From NCBI GenBank assembly GCA_051294375.1, contig CM119267.1:11543553-11607552 (forward strand): 64,000 bases of DNA, in the 5' to 3' direction. The translations under genes were made by a program, and so were the position numbers. This document shows positions 48,176 to 62,885 of this stretch, piece after piece. Below the pieces are notes generated by a model. The model saw only the letters and a list, made by a program, of their open reading frames with translations. It was not told the DNA's origin and did no database searches. This DNA is from Paraspadella gotoi (lineage: Eukaryota > Chaetognatha). Each line of letters starts with the position of its first letter. Positions within the stretch are counted from its first letter, which is position 1.

Positions 48176-49729
48176 CACACACAGACACAAGGCCCGGGCC
48201 GATAGTGCGTCGCGGCGAAAGAGGAGTGGCGAACTACTTGAGAGGGCGTTGCAGCACGAGAAGAAGAAAGTTGGAAAAAAGAAAAAAGGGAGAAAAGGAG
48301 TGAAAGGAGGAAAGAAAAGAAAGGAAAGGAAAAGTAGGGGAGGAAAGCGAGTCAAGGACGCCGACTTTTCGATTGTATTCGTCGACTCGTCAATCGTTTA
48401 GTTTTCTTTAAAAAATAAAAAAAAATTTAAAAGTGAGAGAAAAAAGAAGAAAAAGAGGATGAGTCCTAGTTACTCTCGAAAACTTTTGTCTTAACGTTGA
48501 AAGACAATTTTAAAGTTTTAACTAAGAGCAATATTTTTTTCTCGTTTCAAAAACACTTTAATGAACATTTATGGAAAATTATTTAAAAATCAAAATGAAC
48601 CCGCAACTCATATTCCCCCCAAAAGTAGTATGTATTTTACCTTTTCTTCACAAAAGCCTTTTTAGCGCAGAATGGACCCATTCCGCCCCAATGATCCTTC
48701 GATGGCGTCTTTCCTCAACTTTATTTCGTCAAGTGACGAATAAAATTCGGAATTTTCAAGGATCGAAATGAAACGAGAGACGAGAGTTCATCGCCGGCGT
48801 CGTCGGCGTCGTCGTCGTCGGCGTCGTTAGTCGATGACTTCTCAACGCTCACCCGGCGTCGGCACCCGCGGCGCCCCGAACGGCGCCGCAATTTCGCGCC
48901 TTTGGACGCGAGTTAATGAGGCGAGCGGCGCTAACGAAGGTTGAGGGAAACGATTTAAGAGTCGCCGCCGCAGCGGACGCCGCAGCCGACGTCACAGCCG
49001 ACGCCGTAGCCGACGCCGCAGCCGACAGACGAGAAACGTATGATTCTGTTTACTCAAGAAGTATCTCTCTGACTTGTTAAACACTATTACTTAAATACTT
49101 TTTCTTTAAAAAAGTTTTAAACCGAAATTTCATCTAGTAAAAAAAATGTTATTTGTCGCAATTTGAGAACTTAGTTTATAAAAATAATGACATAATATCA
49201 TCTGAAATGTTTTTATTTTTAACCTTTATGCAACCTTGAGATTTTTTACTCAGTTTTTATTTGTTTTTTTATTTTTTTTTATTTCCACTCTTTTTCTCCC
49301 TTTTTCAACTATTTTTTTTTTAAACTCGGAATGAAGTAATGGAATTCGTACGGTAGTAATCGTCAAGATAATCCGTCAGACTCGACCGATTCGACGAGAA
49401 GCCCCGGGTTGTTTTTTTTTTTTTTTTTTTTTAATTAAAAATTCGATGGAGCGGGAAAGCGTGAGTGATGGAGCGGCGTGGCTTTGAGAAATGGAGCGGG
49501 AGAGAGGGTGATAGAGGGAGCGGGAATACTGTTGCGACTTGAGGGAACTATAGGAGCGGAGCAAGATTGGTGGTGTTGCGAGGGTTGAGAAGTAGAGCGA
49601 CGATGGGAGAGAGATGGAGCGGCTTAAGAAAAGAGACGGAGCACCAACCGAGCGAGAGATAGAGTGCATCTCGGCGAGAGTCAGAGACGGACTCGCTGAG
49701 GATAAAGATGAACTCGAAAAGAGGCGATT

Positions 49730-49833
<104 letters not shown>

Positions 49834-50733
49834 GGGAGTCAGACGGAGGAAAAATGATGGAACCATGGATGGAATCGAGGAGTTGAAGGGGAAGACGAAG
49901 AGTCCGATGGAAACGAACTGGAATTAGAAAAAGGAGCCGTAAGGCGAGAGAGAATTAGAGAAAAGGAACTTGGGAGTCAGAGAAAGGAGATCATTGAAAA
50001 AAATAAAAGAGAGAGAAAAAGAAAAGAAAAGAAAAAAAAAAGAAAAGAAAAAAGTAGAAGAAAGAAAAAAAAAAGAGAAAAAGAAAAGAAAAGAAAATAA
50101 AAGAAAGTGAAAAAGGAAATAAAAGAAAAGAAAAAAAGGGATAAAAAATAAAAGAAAAGAAAATAAAAGAAAAGAAAAGAAAAGAAAAGAAAAGGTAGCC
50201 ATAGTCGTATATGCGAAGAAAACAATACACCAGCTGCAGATGGTAAAGCGTATTAGAAAGAGAGTAACTCAAGAAAGTGTAGCAACTGATGATGTTTTAT
50301 CATCCCGTAAATATAATTTAAAATGAACTGACCATGACAAAAGGATATGAGAGCAACAGACGGGGAAGCGATGTCGATGGAAAAAGGATTCGAACAACAG
50401 ATGATGTAGAGACAGAAAAGAGATGGAGGCGAAAAAAAAACAAGGAGCAACAGATGGGGAGAAGGCGATGAGACGTCGGAAGCTTTTTATTTCCGCCTTC
50501 GGATCTCCAAGTGCCGTTTTCGCTCCAGATTAGCTCTACTCGATTCGTTTTAATCGAAACTCATCCTAATCATTTACACACAGTCGGATACGCGAGCAAC
50601 GAGCGCGAAATTTTCTCTTTAAAACAAAATTTCATGATCTTAGAATCGGATTAATTAAAATTAAAATCAACTCGAGAGAAAGTAACTTTAAATTTAATAC
50701 TTTTAGTTTTTAAAACAATCGATTGTGCGAAAA

Positions 50734-50868
<135 letters not shown>

Positions 50869-51427
50869 CCTTTCTCTCCTTTCTTGCTTCATCCACGCGT
50901 TTCATCTTTCACCGAGTCTTCGCTCCTTTTCTTTTCCTTTTTTTCCCTTTTTTCCCTTCACTTTTATCTTTTCTCTTTCTTGGCTCATCTTCAAGTCTCT
51001 ACGCCAGGCGGCAAGAATAGGGGGCACGAAGGGTCTCGCTGGCTCATCCATTCAACTCGACTAATCTCACCTCATCTAGACAAGTTACACCTTTTTTTTA
51101 TCTCGTCTTGTTTCAACTCCCCCTGTCGAAAAAAATAGTTTCAAATGATTTGGCGAGCGGCGGGGTCGTTCTCTTTATCGGCCAATGGCTAAATATTTTC
51201 GTTTTTTATGATACGTCTATTCAATTTAATCTCACTTCATTTAAGGAGCTTTTACTCTTTACGGACTAATTTAAGACACACGTTACTATAATTACCTTAA
51301 AAAGGCTTAATGTCTTTATCGCTAATGACTAAAAAAATCTTAAACCACAGAAAAAAAGAACATTGAACCAGTACATGTGTTTCCCTGAATCTTGTTCTTT
51401 CAGAAAAGTGCGTCTAGCCGAGGCACA

Positions 51428-51534
51428 AAAGAAAAGAAAAAAAAACGATTAGCTTGTTGTCAGACATTGAAATAATTGATACAATTTTTGCATCGAAAAC
51501 TATCTTAAGACTCGAAAATAATAAATTACAGTCT

Positions 51535-51632
<98 letters not shown>

Positions 51633-52207
51633 ACTCTCTCACCCGTTCTTACGATCTGCTCCTCTCACTAAAACATACTAAAAAGAGAATGAAAACTCAT
51701 AAAATATTTACAGTTGTTTCTGATTTTGGCATTCGGAGTTGGAGGGGACTGATGAGAAAAACATTAACGTGATAATATCATTAAATATTTAGGTATCATT
51801 GTTAGAGGAAGTATCTTCTATGAGAAGTCATAAAAAGATGACAACGCTTTTTATTCCACATTGTTTATAAAATATGATCTTACCTTATAGGGAGGCAATT
51901 TTGATTTCATTATATAAAGGAGTCAAGACTCGAGGGTTATCTTAACCTTAAATAAAAATACAAACGAAGGGCGAAGGCTAAAACCGGACGGAGAAAAAAC
52001 ATAAAAAAAAAACTGAGTGGAGATAAATAAGATATCCATTTCCCTTTTTTCGCTTCTTTCCTTTTTTTCCCTTTTCTATGAACACGTAAACACTCTTAAC
52101 GCATATATTTATGGCCACCATTATTTTTCTTCGCGCCCGAAATATCAAAAGAGCGTCTCGACTTCCGAAGGGTTCAAGTGTTCTCTCTCTCTCTCCTCTT
52201 CTCTTCT

Positions 52208-52284
<77 letters not shown>

Positions 52285-53837
52285 ATTCGTAATATGACAC
52301 TTCACAATGCTTTTAAGAAAAAGGTTTCTTCCGACTTTTCCCTTTTTATTCTCGGCTCTCACTCCTAACTAACCACGCCGGCAACAAAATCGAAGTTAAG
52401 CGCCCCCACGACGAGCGGGGGTCATTAAAGCCCGACGCCGACGACGCCCTCTGGAAAAAAAACGGAAAAGGTAAGCGAAGAAAAGAAAAGAAAGAAAAAT
52501 GAAAAATAGTCAACTGTAAAACGTTTGTGAAGATTTCCGGAATTGAAAATGTTAAGAATAAATTTAATTGGGAAACCAACTTTGAATCACGAAAAAAAAA
52601 ATTATTAATAAAAAAATAAATAAATTAAAGTTTTTGGTTTATTTTCTCCGTTTCAATTTATTAATGTGTTTGTTTTTATTTATTTTCCTTACAGCTCTCT
52701 CTCTATCGCTCACTCTCTTTTCCTTTTCCAAAGTGTTATTTTGTTATTCTCTGCTATGACCCTTCTCCCTTTCTTCTCTTTCACTCGTTGCTTCTATTGT
52801 GTTCGCTTTGGGTCACATAGTCAGCATCGAAGTTGGCTCATTGTCCTATGAGATTTCAGCCGATCAAGGAATCAGCTTGCAACTTTATGCGTATTAGAAA
52901 TGAATCCCACGACATCGGCCTATAGATTAGTGAATCATATTTTCAAAAGTTTGTCTCGTTTATATATGACAATCAGCTACAACAACGCCAACAACAAAAC
53001 CACCAACAGTGTAACAGTAAGATCAGATTCAGTCGAAGAACAGCGAGAGATTGAAGAACGAAGAAAGACTCTCCGGTCGTAACAGTGAGTGATTTCTCGG
53101 CAGATCTTTGGGCCGAGAATTCAGTCAGCTCCCAAGGCAATCCCAACCGATCTTTCACATCCCTTTCACTCAGAGCTCCTCTCTTAAGCTCACTTCATTG
53201 TCCCTCTATTCACTTTTCCCATCTCCACTTTTCACAATCACTTTTATTCTCACCCGTCACGTTCTCACAATCTCTTCACAGGGAGATCCCAACCGAGCTT
53301 CTATCTTACTCAGAGTTCTCTCATTCACTATTGTTTTATATTCACTTCGATCTTCATTTGTTCTCACAATCCCTTCTCTTCCACTCGCGTTCAACCAACC
53401 TCTTCACAGGGGATCCCGTCTGAGGCTTTCAATCCGTTTTAACTCAATCTTTCTCTTTAATTCACATCTATTGTCCTCCATCACTCACTCTCCTCTCTCT
53501 AGTTTCACGTTCAGTGCCCTTCTTCACCGAACTCACATTCTCCCCCCCCCCCAATTACCACCCTTTCCACCCTCTTCTCTTCCAGATCGAAGGATGAAAC
53601 CGGAACCAAATGGGACATTCTCTCAAAAGCAACGGACCGTTTCCTTCCTCCGGTCGCACGATTTTGCACCGAGTACAAAGCCTACCGGTAACGGGTGACG
53701 CGTCTGGTTCCGAGAACCGGCGTTCGATCCGCTTTTAATGGCCTGTTGCATCATAAAATGATCAAAGGGAAGGAAGGAAGAAGCTTCCGAAGTAGAATGG
53801 AAGATTGGGGAAGAAGTTGAAGGAAAGAGATAAGGAG
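51428..53837. other. DNA between block A and block X; no gene supported
   Basis: (TC)n at 51539-51617 and 52180-52280. A roughly 135-bp degenerate tandem repeat lies at 53140-53420, with CTTCACAGGG.GATCCC motifs at 53274 and 53402 and a partial copy at 53139. The remainder is AT-rich. Confidence 0.6.
51539..51617 (+). repeat. Pure (TC)n microsatellite
   Basis: About 78 bp, just outside block A. Confidence 0.98.
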
Positions 53838-53848
53838 CGTGAGAGAGA

Positions 53849-53912
<64 letters not shown>

Positions 53913-54822
53913 AAGATTCTGTTATATCCTTGTTGCTCGGACATCAAAAAGAATTCGGTCTGGCTTATCTATCAACGACAGTTGTCCCCACATCCTCATT
54001 CCTCAGGTATAACGGGGAAGATTAGTTAATAGTAGAAGGAATGGAGGTTAATCCAATTCTCTGTTTTTCCATCATTTTTTCGGGAAAATTAACCCGAAAT
54101 TGAGTTTGCGATGGACGAGATCCCCGACGTCGTCGTCGTCGTCGTCCATGTCGTCGTCTAAGTCACTCAAGATGAAAAACAATATCGAGATCACGCGGTC
54201 AAAACAACAGGAGAACACAAAGCTAAAGTTAAAGTCGCGTTTGGCTGAGAATTTTTCCCTCTCATTCTGTCCAATACATTCATATCATTTCCTCTGATTT
54301 CTAGTTTCATGACTTTTCATTTCAACAACAATACGCGATGTTTAGTCATAATTGATAAATGACATTCACGACAATAATCTCCATGTATGGTTTTTTTTTC
54401 TCTTCGTCGTCGTCAACGTCGTCGTCCATGGCGACGGGAAAGTTTCTCAGGGAAACTCTAAATAAGACTTGAGAAGATGTTGTTTTATGACCTATGAATC
54501 CCGGTCGTGATTCGTCGTCCTAATCGTCGTTCGTCGGCGTCGTCGTCGTTCTCTTTGTTTAATCCTTTTTCTCTGGTGATAAACAACACGATAGGAACAA
54601 AAAAAATATTTTTAATAGAAAAATATGAGCAAATAAATTTAAACATGATTGTACAGTTGATCAATGAAAGACTCAATTGAATAAAAAACAAACAAAAAAA
54701 AAACATAAAAAAAACCGTATATTTTGCGACAAATAAAAGTATCAAGAAACACGAAGCCACTGAGCCCATATTCTCCAAAAAACGATTTCGTTTTCCTTTT
54801 CGGTGTTTTGTTTTATAAATCT

Positions 54823-54885
<63 letters not shown>

Positions 54886-55472
54886 ATTTCTTCTCTTCGT
54901 AATGGAAGGAATCCATTATTCATGCCTCAAAGCCAAATCACAATCCAACTTTCTTATTCGACCAAAATTTCAACTCTCTTCCCTCCTTTCTTCCCTCCTC
55001 CTCCTCCTCCTCCTCTATCGAAATTCCTCCCCTCTTTCCCTCTCGCCCCCCCCCAAAGCAGAGCTCTGTTTAGTGTTTAAAAGCTTCTCCCTTCCGGATC
55101 CACCCCTCCTCCTTCTCTCTCCTCTTTCCTCCTCCTCCTCTTTTTCCCCCCTCGTTCTCTCCTCCTTCTGTCGCGAATGAATAATTTTTCAAATGCTTCA
55201 TCGCCACCAGAATATCATATCCCCTTCCCTCTGATATTTTCATCGATCAGCCGCGCCTTCCTCCTTTTTTTCCTTTATCTCTCTTTGCTTCTCTTTTTTT
55301 TTCTCCTTTTCTCCTTTCTTCCCCTTTCCTCCCTTTCGCTCCCTTTCTCCCTCACGATGTTCACCGATTTTAGGCTCAGAGTCACTATTTCAAGAGATTT
55401 ATTTCGAGGCGGGCAGAATCGTCGCCGTTCTCTAATTTCCTATCCTCTCCTCCTCTTCTCGTCTCTCTCTCA

Positions 55473-55520
<48 letters not shown>

Positions 55521-55573
55521 CTTCTCTCTCTCTCTCTTCTCTACGTTCTCTCTCTCTCTCTAACATGACTTGC
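53838..55573 (+). repeat. Block X, forward copy
   Basis: Inverted copies lie at 55599-56934 and 62771-64000 (running off the window). It contains a GA tract at its left edge, (GTC)n patches, (TC)n at 54827-54880 and a TC-rich right edge. Short frames are shared by all copies, but no gene is supported. Confidence 0.85.
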
Positions 55574-55598
55574 NNNNNNNNNNNNNNNNNNNNNNNNN
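55574..55598. other. 25-N gap at the block X palindrome centre
   Basis: Exactly 25 N between the inverted copies. Confidence 1.
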
Positions 55599-56934
55599 GA
55601 GAGGAATAGAAATTAGAGCGGCGACGATTCTGCCTCCGCCTCGAAATAAATTCCTTGAATAGTGACTCCTGAGCCTAAAATCGGTGAACATCGTGAGGGA
55701 GAAAGGGAGGAAAGGGGAGGAAAGGGGAAGAAAAGGGAGGAAAAGGGAGAAAAAGAGAAGCAAAGAGAGATAAAGGAAAAAAAGGGAGGAAAGGGCGCGG
55801 GCTGATCGATGAAAATATCAGGAGGGAAGGGGATATATATTCTGGTGGGATGAAGCATTGAAAAAATTATCATTCGGGACAAAGGAGGAGGAGAACGAGG
55901 GGGGNNNNNNNNNNNNNNNNNNNNNNNNNNNNNNNNNNNNNNNNNNNNNNNNNNNNNNNNNNNNNNNNNNNNNNNNNNNNNNNNNNNNNNNNNNNNNNNN
56001 NNNNNNNNNNNNNNNNNNNNNNNNNNNNNNNNNNNNNNNNNNNNNNNNNNNNNNNNNNNNNNNNNNNNNNNNNNNNNNNNNNNNNNNNNNNNNNNNNNNN
56101 NNNTTTTTGTTTTTTATTCAATTGAGTCTTTCATTGACAACTTACAATCATTTTAAATTTATTTGCTCATATTTTCTATTTAAAAATATTTTTTTTGTTT
56201 CCCTTATCGTGGTTGTTTATCACCAGAGAAGAAAGGATTACAACAACTGAGACGACGACGACGCCGACGCCGACGACGACGACGACGACGATTAGGACGA
56301 CGATCACGACCGGGATTCATCAGTCATAAACCAACATCTGCTCCCAAGTCCTTAATTAGAGTTTCCCTTGAGGAAACTTTCCCCGTCGCATGGAAGACGA
56401 CGTTGACGACGACGAAGAGAAAAAAAAAAACCATAATGGAGATTATTGTCGTGAATGTCATTTATCAATTATGACTAAACATCGCGTATTGTTGTTGAAA
56501 TGTAAAGTCATGAAACTAGAAATCAGAGGAAATGATATTGAATGTATTTGACAGAATGAGAGGGAAAAATTCTCAGCCAAACGCGACTTTAACTTTAGCT
56601 TTGTGTTCTCTCTGTTGTTGTTGACGCTGATCTCGATATTGTTTTTCATCTTGATCGACTTAGACGACGACGATGACGACGACGACGACGACGTCGGGGA
56701 TCTCGTCCATCGCAAACTCAATTTCGGGTTTAATTTTCCCGAAAAATGATGGAAAAACAGAGAAATTGGATTAAACCTCCATCCCCTTCTACTATTAACT
56801 AATCTTCCGTTAGTACCTGAGGAATGAGGATGGTGGGACACTGTCGTTGATAGATAAGCCAGACCGCCATTCTTTTGATGTCCGAGCAACAAGGATATAA
56901 AAAGAATCTTTGTTTCTCTCTCTCTCTCTCTCTC
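55599..56934 (-). repeat. Block X, inverted copy adjacent to the forward copy
   Basis: The reverse complement of 53838-55573, separated from it by 25 N (55574-55598) and itself interrupted by 199 N (55905-56103). Together they form a head-to-head palindrome. Confidence 0.85.
55905..56103. other. 199-N gap inside inverted block X
   Basis: The other copies of block X carry sequence here, including a (TC)n tract. Confidence 1.
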
Positions 56935-56959
56935 NNNNNNNNNNNNNNNNNNNNNNNNN
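56935..56959. other. 25-N gap between inverted block X and block A copy 2
   Basis: Exactly 25 N, following a (TC)n tract. Confidence 1.
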
Positions 56960-58972
56960 AAGAGCTTCCCAATAAAGTCCAAGACGGTAGACGTTTCTCA
57001 AGACCTGCAATCACGCGGCTTTCCTGTTGGCGTCACTGAATTCCTCACTCTCTAACATTCTTCCTCTCTCTCTCTCTCTCTCTCTCCCTCTTCTCTCTTC
57101 TTCCTCTCTCTCTCTCTCTTCTTCTTTCTCTCTTTCCTTCCTCATTCCCTTGTCCCCGTTTCCGTCGTAACGTTGGTCGAATCGACTCCAGCGCACCCTG
57201 TTTTTCCTGCGGAGCGACAATTACGCCTCGACGAGGACTTTGAACTCGGAAATGACGTAGACAAAATCGGCTGGAATCGCGCCGCTAGGACGTGTGAGGG
57301 CCGTAAGGTGGTCTCCGGAGACTGGGAAGATAGACCCCCAACGCGTTCGACGGGAGTTCGACGTCGTCTCGCTGCTGGAGCAGAAAATAGCAGACTTCGC
57401 GATCGTTATGTTCGGAAGTACTTCGTAGTTCCGTATGTACCTTAAGTATAAAAAATCATCCATCTCACCCCTTTCTTTCAGCCTCTTAGAATAATATGAT
57501 TTCATTAATGACTTCCTAACAGAAATTGATGTTGATATCTATTAGAAAAGACTAGGACAGATAGTTAATCAAACTTGTGTTGTATAGATGCTCCCTCTAT
57601 TTCCATAAGACCAACACTGACTGCCTCCAAATTGAATTATTAGATAAATAGAAACATTTTAGGAAAGAAAGCAAATATGTTTGATTAAATAATAAGATTA
57701 CATACTAAATCCTCTTCATTAAAATATAAAAATAAGAAAAAGTGAACAAAGTAATTTGCAAATTCATAGTTTAAGCTATATAATATAAGTTAATATAATC
57801 ATATGTTTTCTTTCATACAAGTTGAACATTCTTTGAAATATTTTCCATTTCATTGATAAGGAAAGCCAGTACTCTGGGAGTGAATAAACGAACTGTGAGA
57901 GAGTCTTATTGACAAGCTTGGCAGACCGCTATGTCAATATCCTTGTAAAGTGATGGAGCCTTAACTCACCAAGCTGTCCAAAGTTCAGGGGCAAGTTTAG
58001 CTTATATTATTAAATGAGGCTTACAATTTCATAATATTGCTCGTACGTACTCAGTATAGTCGTGTTGTAAAGCCAGCAAGATTTGTGGCGGATTGCTTTG
58101 GCTGAAGTTTAAAAAAATTCGACACTTTGCATGTTTTCCATTTGTATTCCGAAAATGAAGCTCTTTTTATCATCTATAATAATGATGACGTTAATCCTAC
58201 AAACTAATAACTACCCGAGAGAGTGAGATGTAATATAAAAGAAATCTATCGCCACTGTGTCTTCGAGCACAATTATAAAAAAAGAGAAACCAAAAAATCA
58301 ATAAAAGGAGAACAGACCGGAAGAATTTAAGATATGCAAGGCCACTCTTGATGTGAAAAGGCTCTTTCTGCACCGGAGCTTTGCAAGAGCGAGAGAAAAT
58401 AAAAAAATTAATTAGGAAAAATTGAGAGAATAAAGATAGATAATAAATTAATTTAGCAATTTAATCGAAAATAAATTTAGACAAACAAAAAGAGATTAAA
58501 TGAAAAGAAGGGTAAAATCAGACGTCGCATGAATCAAGAAGTGGAGTCTTCCTCAGTGTTACGTCAAAAAACCAAAAAACTAAAATATCGCGGATCTGCG
58601 AGGGTGATCTCAAATTTAACAAAGGAAAATATTGAACAAAAAAAAGTAGAACATGAGTTAGTTAGAGAGAGTGAATAACCGCGTATGAAAAAGGAAGCAG
58701 GATAAAACAAGAGGATCACTGCCAGACAAAAGCAATTCCCGACGGTCAGCCTCACCTTCGAAAGAGAAATCGTGGGTGCGTGTATCGTAATGGAAAACGT
58801 ATGACTGGAAATATGCTCTTGAACCAGGAATAACGCAAATGGAATAACGTGAGGAGAAGAAAGGAAAGAAAGAAAGAAAAGAAAGAAAGACAAGAAAGAA
58901 AGAAAAAAAAAAGAAAAGAGAAAGAAAGAAAGAGAGAGACGGGAGAGAGGAGAGAGAAATGGAGAATGAGAA

Positions 58973-59004
<32 letters not shown>

Positions 59005-62000
59005 AGAGAGACTAGATGAAAATTCAGAAAGGAAGAGAGATAAAAAAGAGACCGAGAGACGCTAGTTCTGTACCGTCATCCAAACGCGAAGGATTACATC
59101 GTCGTGGGTCCACGACAATCAACAACAACCTCGGAAAACACGAGACCGCGACGACGACGACTACGACGACGACGACGACCACGACGAACGACACGACGAA
59201 GACGGGTCGCGAAAAAACGGGTTGGTCTCTGGAGGAGCTTTAGGAACGTGCAAGCTTGTTTGAGAAAGGGGTCGATCCAAAGATTTAGAGTGAAGCGTCG
59301 CTTCTACAAGTATATATGTAAATTGGTACAACCAATATAAATTATCCAGTCATAATAAATATTATTATATATTATAAAAAGTAATCCATTTATCGTGAAA
59401 TTATTAAAACTTAAATTAAAACGGATGAATAGAAAAATTATAACATTTTCAACCCTAATTAGAACCGAACAGTTTTCGTCGTCTGCAGGTTTACTTTTCG
59501 TGCTTTGTTTTGCTCTCGGACATCTTCTTCCCCCTCTCACTCTCTCGTCTCTCTTAATCTCTCTCTTCTCTCTCTCTCTCTCTCTCCTCCTCTCTCTCTC
59601 TCTCCTCCTCTCACACAGCACACACACAACACAAGCCGGGCGATTAGTCGTCGCGGTCGAAAGAGAGTGCGAACTCATTGAGAGGCCGTTGCAGCACGAG
59701 AAGAAGAAAGTTGAAAAGAAAGAAAAAAGCGGAAGAAAAGGAGGTTGGAAAGGAGGAAAGAAAAGAAAGAAAGGAAACGTAGGGGAGTGAAAGCGATCAA
59801 GGACGCCGACTTTTACGATTTGTATTCTTCGGACTCGTCAATCTGTTTATGGTTCTTTTAAAAAATAAAAAAAAAATTTAAAAGGAGAGAAAAAAGAAGA
59901 AGAGAGAGGATGAGTCCTAGTTCTCTCGAAAACTTTTGTCTTAACGTTTGAAAGACCCAATTCTTTTAAAGTTTTAACTAAGAGCAATATTTTTTTCTCG
60001 TTTCAAAAACACTTTAATGAACATTATGGAAGAAATCTACTTTAAGAAATCAAATATGAACCCAACCATATTCCCCCAAAAGTAGTATGTATTCTTACCT
60101 TTCTCTTCACAAAGCCTTTTTAGCTTCAGTAATGGACCCATTCCGCCCCAATGATCCTCTCGAGGCGTCTTTCCTCAACTTTATTTCGTCAAGTGACGAA
60201 TAAAATTTCGGCTTTCAGGATCGAATGAAACGAGAGACGAGAGTTCATTCGCCGGCGTCGTCGGCGTCGCTCGTCGCGTCGTTAGTCGATCGACCTTCTC
60301 AAGCTCACCGGCGTCGGCACCCCCGCGGCGCCCGAACGGCGCCGCAACTTTTCGGCTTTGACGCGAGTTAATGAGGCGAGCGGCGCTAACGAAGTTGAGG
60401 GAAACGATTTAAAAGTCGCCGCCGCAGCGGATGCCCGCAGCCGACGTCACAGCCGACGCCGTAGCGAGCCGCAGCGACAACCGAGAAACGTATGATTCTG
60501 TTTATCAAAAGTATCTCTCTGACTTGTTAAACACTATTACTTAAATACTTTTTTCTTAAAAAAAGTTTTAAACGAAATTTCATCTAGTAACAAAAATGTT
60601 ATTTGTCGCATTTGAGAACTTAGTTTATAAAAATATGACTAATATCATTCTGATGTTTTATTTTTACCTTTATGCAACCTGAGATTTTTTACTCAGTTTT
60701 TATTTGTTTTTTATTTCTTTTTTTATTTCCACTCTTTTTCTCCCTTTTTTCAACTATTTTTTTTTAAACTCGAATGAAGTATGAATTCTACGGTAGTAAT
60801 CGTCAGATAATCGTCAGACTCGACGATTCGACGAGAAGCCCCGGGTTGTTTTTTTTTTTTTTTTTTTAATAAAATTCGATTGGAGCGGGAAACGGTGAGT
60901 GATGAGCCGGCGTGGCTTTGCAGAAATGGACGGGACGAGAGGTGATAGAGGGAGGGGAATACTGGTTGCGTTGAGGGAACTTATAGGAGCGCGCAGAGAT
61001 TGGTGTGTTCGCGAGGTTGAGAGTAGGAGCGACATGGTAGAGAGATGAGGGCTTAGCGAAACGAGACGGAGCACAACCGAGCGACAGATAGAGTGCATCT
61101 CGGCAGAGTCAGAGACGGACTCGCTGAGGATAAAGATGAACTCGAAAGAGCGATTTGGAACGAGGAGAGGAGAGAGAGAGAGAGAGAGGAAGAGAGAGAG
61201 AAGATGAAAGAGAGAGAGAGAGAGAGAGAAGAGAGAGAGAGAAGAGAGAAATTGGGAGTCAGACGGAGAAAAAAATGATGGAACCATGGATGGAATCGAG
61301 GAGTGAAGGGAAGACGAAGAGTCCGATGGAACGAACTGGAATTAGGAAAAAAGGAGCCGTAAGGGAGAGGAATTAGAGAAAAGGAACTTGGGGAGTCAAG
61401 AAAGGAGACATCTGAAAAAATAAAAGAGAGAGAAAAAAAAAGAAAAGAAAAAAAAAAAAGAAAAAGTAGAAAAAAGGAAAAAAAAAAAGAGAAAAAGAAA
61501 GAAAAGAAAATACAAAGAAAGGAAAAAGGAAATAAAAGAAAAGAACAAAAGCCGGATAAAAAATAAAAGAAAAGAAAATTAAAAGAAAGAAAGAAAAGAA
61601 AAAGAAAGGTAGCCATAGTCGTATATGCGAAGAAAAACAATACACCAGCTGCAGATGGTAAAGCGTATTACAAAGAGAGTAATCAAGAAAGTGTAGCAAC
61701 TGATGAGTTTATCATCCCGTAAATATATTTAAAATGAACTGACCATGACAAAAGGATATGAGAGCAACAGACGGGGAAGCATGTCGATGGAAAAAGGATT
61801 CGAACAACAGATGATGTAAGACAGAAAGAGATGAGCGAAAAAAAAACAAGGATCAACAGATGGGGAGAGCGATGAGACGTCGGAAGCTTTTTATTTCCGC
61901 CTTCGATCTCAAGTGCCGTTTTTCGCTCCAGATTATTGCTCTACCGATTGTTTTAATCGAAACTCATCCTAATCCATTTACACACAGTCGGATACGCGAG

Positions 62001-62167
62001 CAACGAGGCGCGGAAATTTTCTCTTTAAAACAAAATTTCATGATCTTAGAATCATTAATTAAATTAAAATCACTCGAGAGAAAGTAACTTTAATTTAATA
62101 CTTTTAGTTTTTAAAACAATCGATTGGCGAAACGCTCTCTCTCTCTCTCTTCTCTCTCTCTCCTCTC

Positions 62168-62220
<53 letters not shown>

Positions 62221-62770
62221 CTCTCCTTTCTCTCCTTTCTTGCTTCATCCAGGCGTTTCATTATTCACCGAGTCTTCGCTCCTTTTCTTTTCCTTTTTTT
62301 CCCTTTTTTCCCTTCACTTTTATCTTTTCTCTTCTTGGCTCATCTTCAAGTCTCTACGCCAGGGGCAAGAATAGGGGGCACGAAGGTCTCGCTGCTCATC
62401 ATTCAATCACTAAGTCTACTCACTAGACAAGTTACACCTTTTTTTATCTCGTCTTGTTTCAACTCCCCCTGTCGAAAAAAATAGTTTTCAAATGGATTTG
62501 CGAGCGGCGGGGTCGTTCTCTTTAGCGGCCATGGCTAATATTTTCGTTTTTTATGATACGTTATTCAATTTAATCTCACTTCATTTAAGGAGCTTTTACT
62601 CTTTACGGACAATTTAAGACACACGTTACTATAATTCACCTTAAAAAGGCTTAATGTCTTTATCGCTAATGACTAAAAAAATCTTAAACACAGAAAAAAA
62701 GAACATTGAACCAGTACATGTGTTTCCCTGAATCTTGTTCTTTCAGAAAAGTGCGTCTAGCCGAGGCACA
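56960..62770. repeat. Large duplicated block A, copy 2 (about 5.81 kb)
   Basis: It matches 45480-51427 end to end in the same orientation. Many single-base losses, often in short homopolymers, shorten it by about 2 percent. The start abuts a 25-N gap. The same short frames in the two copies are broken differently, which argues that they are not genes. Confidence 0.9.
57825..58030 (-). mobile_element. Dispersed repeat family R1, copy e (in duplicated block)
   Basis: It corresponds to 46395-46612 with many single-base losses. It is part of the second copy of the 6-kb block rather than an independent insertion. Confidence 0.7.
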
Positions 62771-62783
62771 AGCAAGTCATGTT

Positions 62784-62820
<37 letters not shown>

Positions 62821-62840
62821 GAAGAGAGAGAGAGAGAGAG

Positions 62841-62885
<45 letters not shown>

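Noticed and set aside
53108-53698. 196-residue plus-strand frame
   Set aside because: It spans a degenerate 135-bp tandem repeat in TC-rich DNA, and two other frames are also open there.
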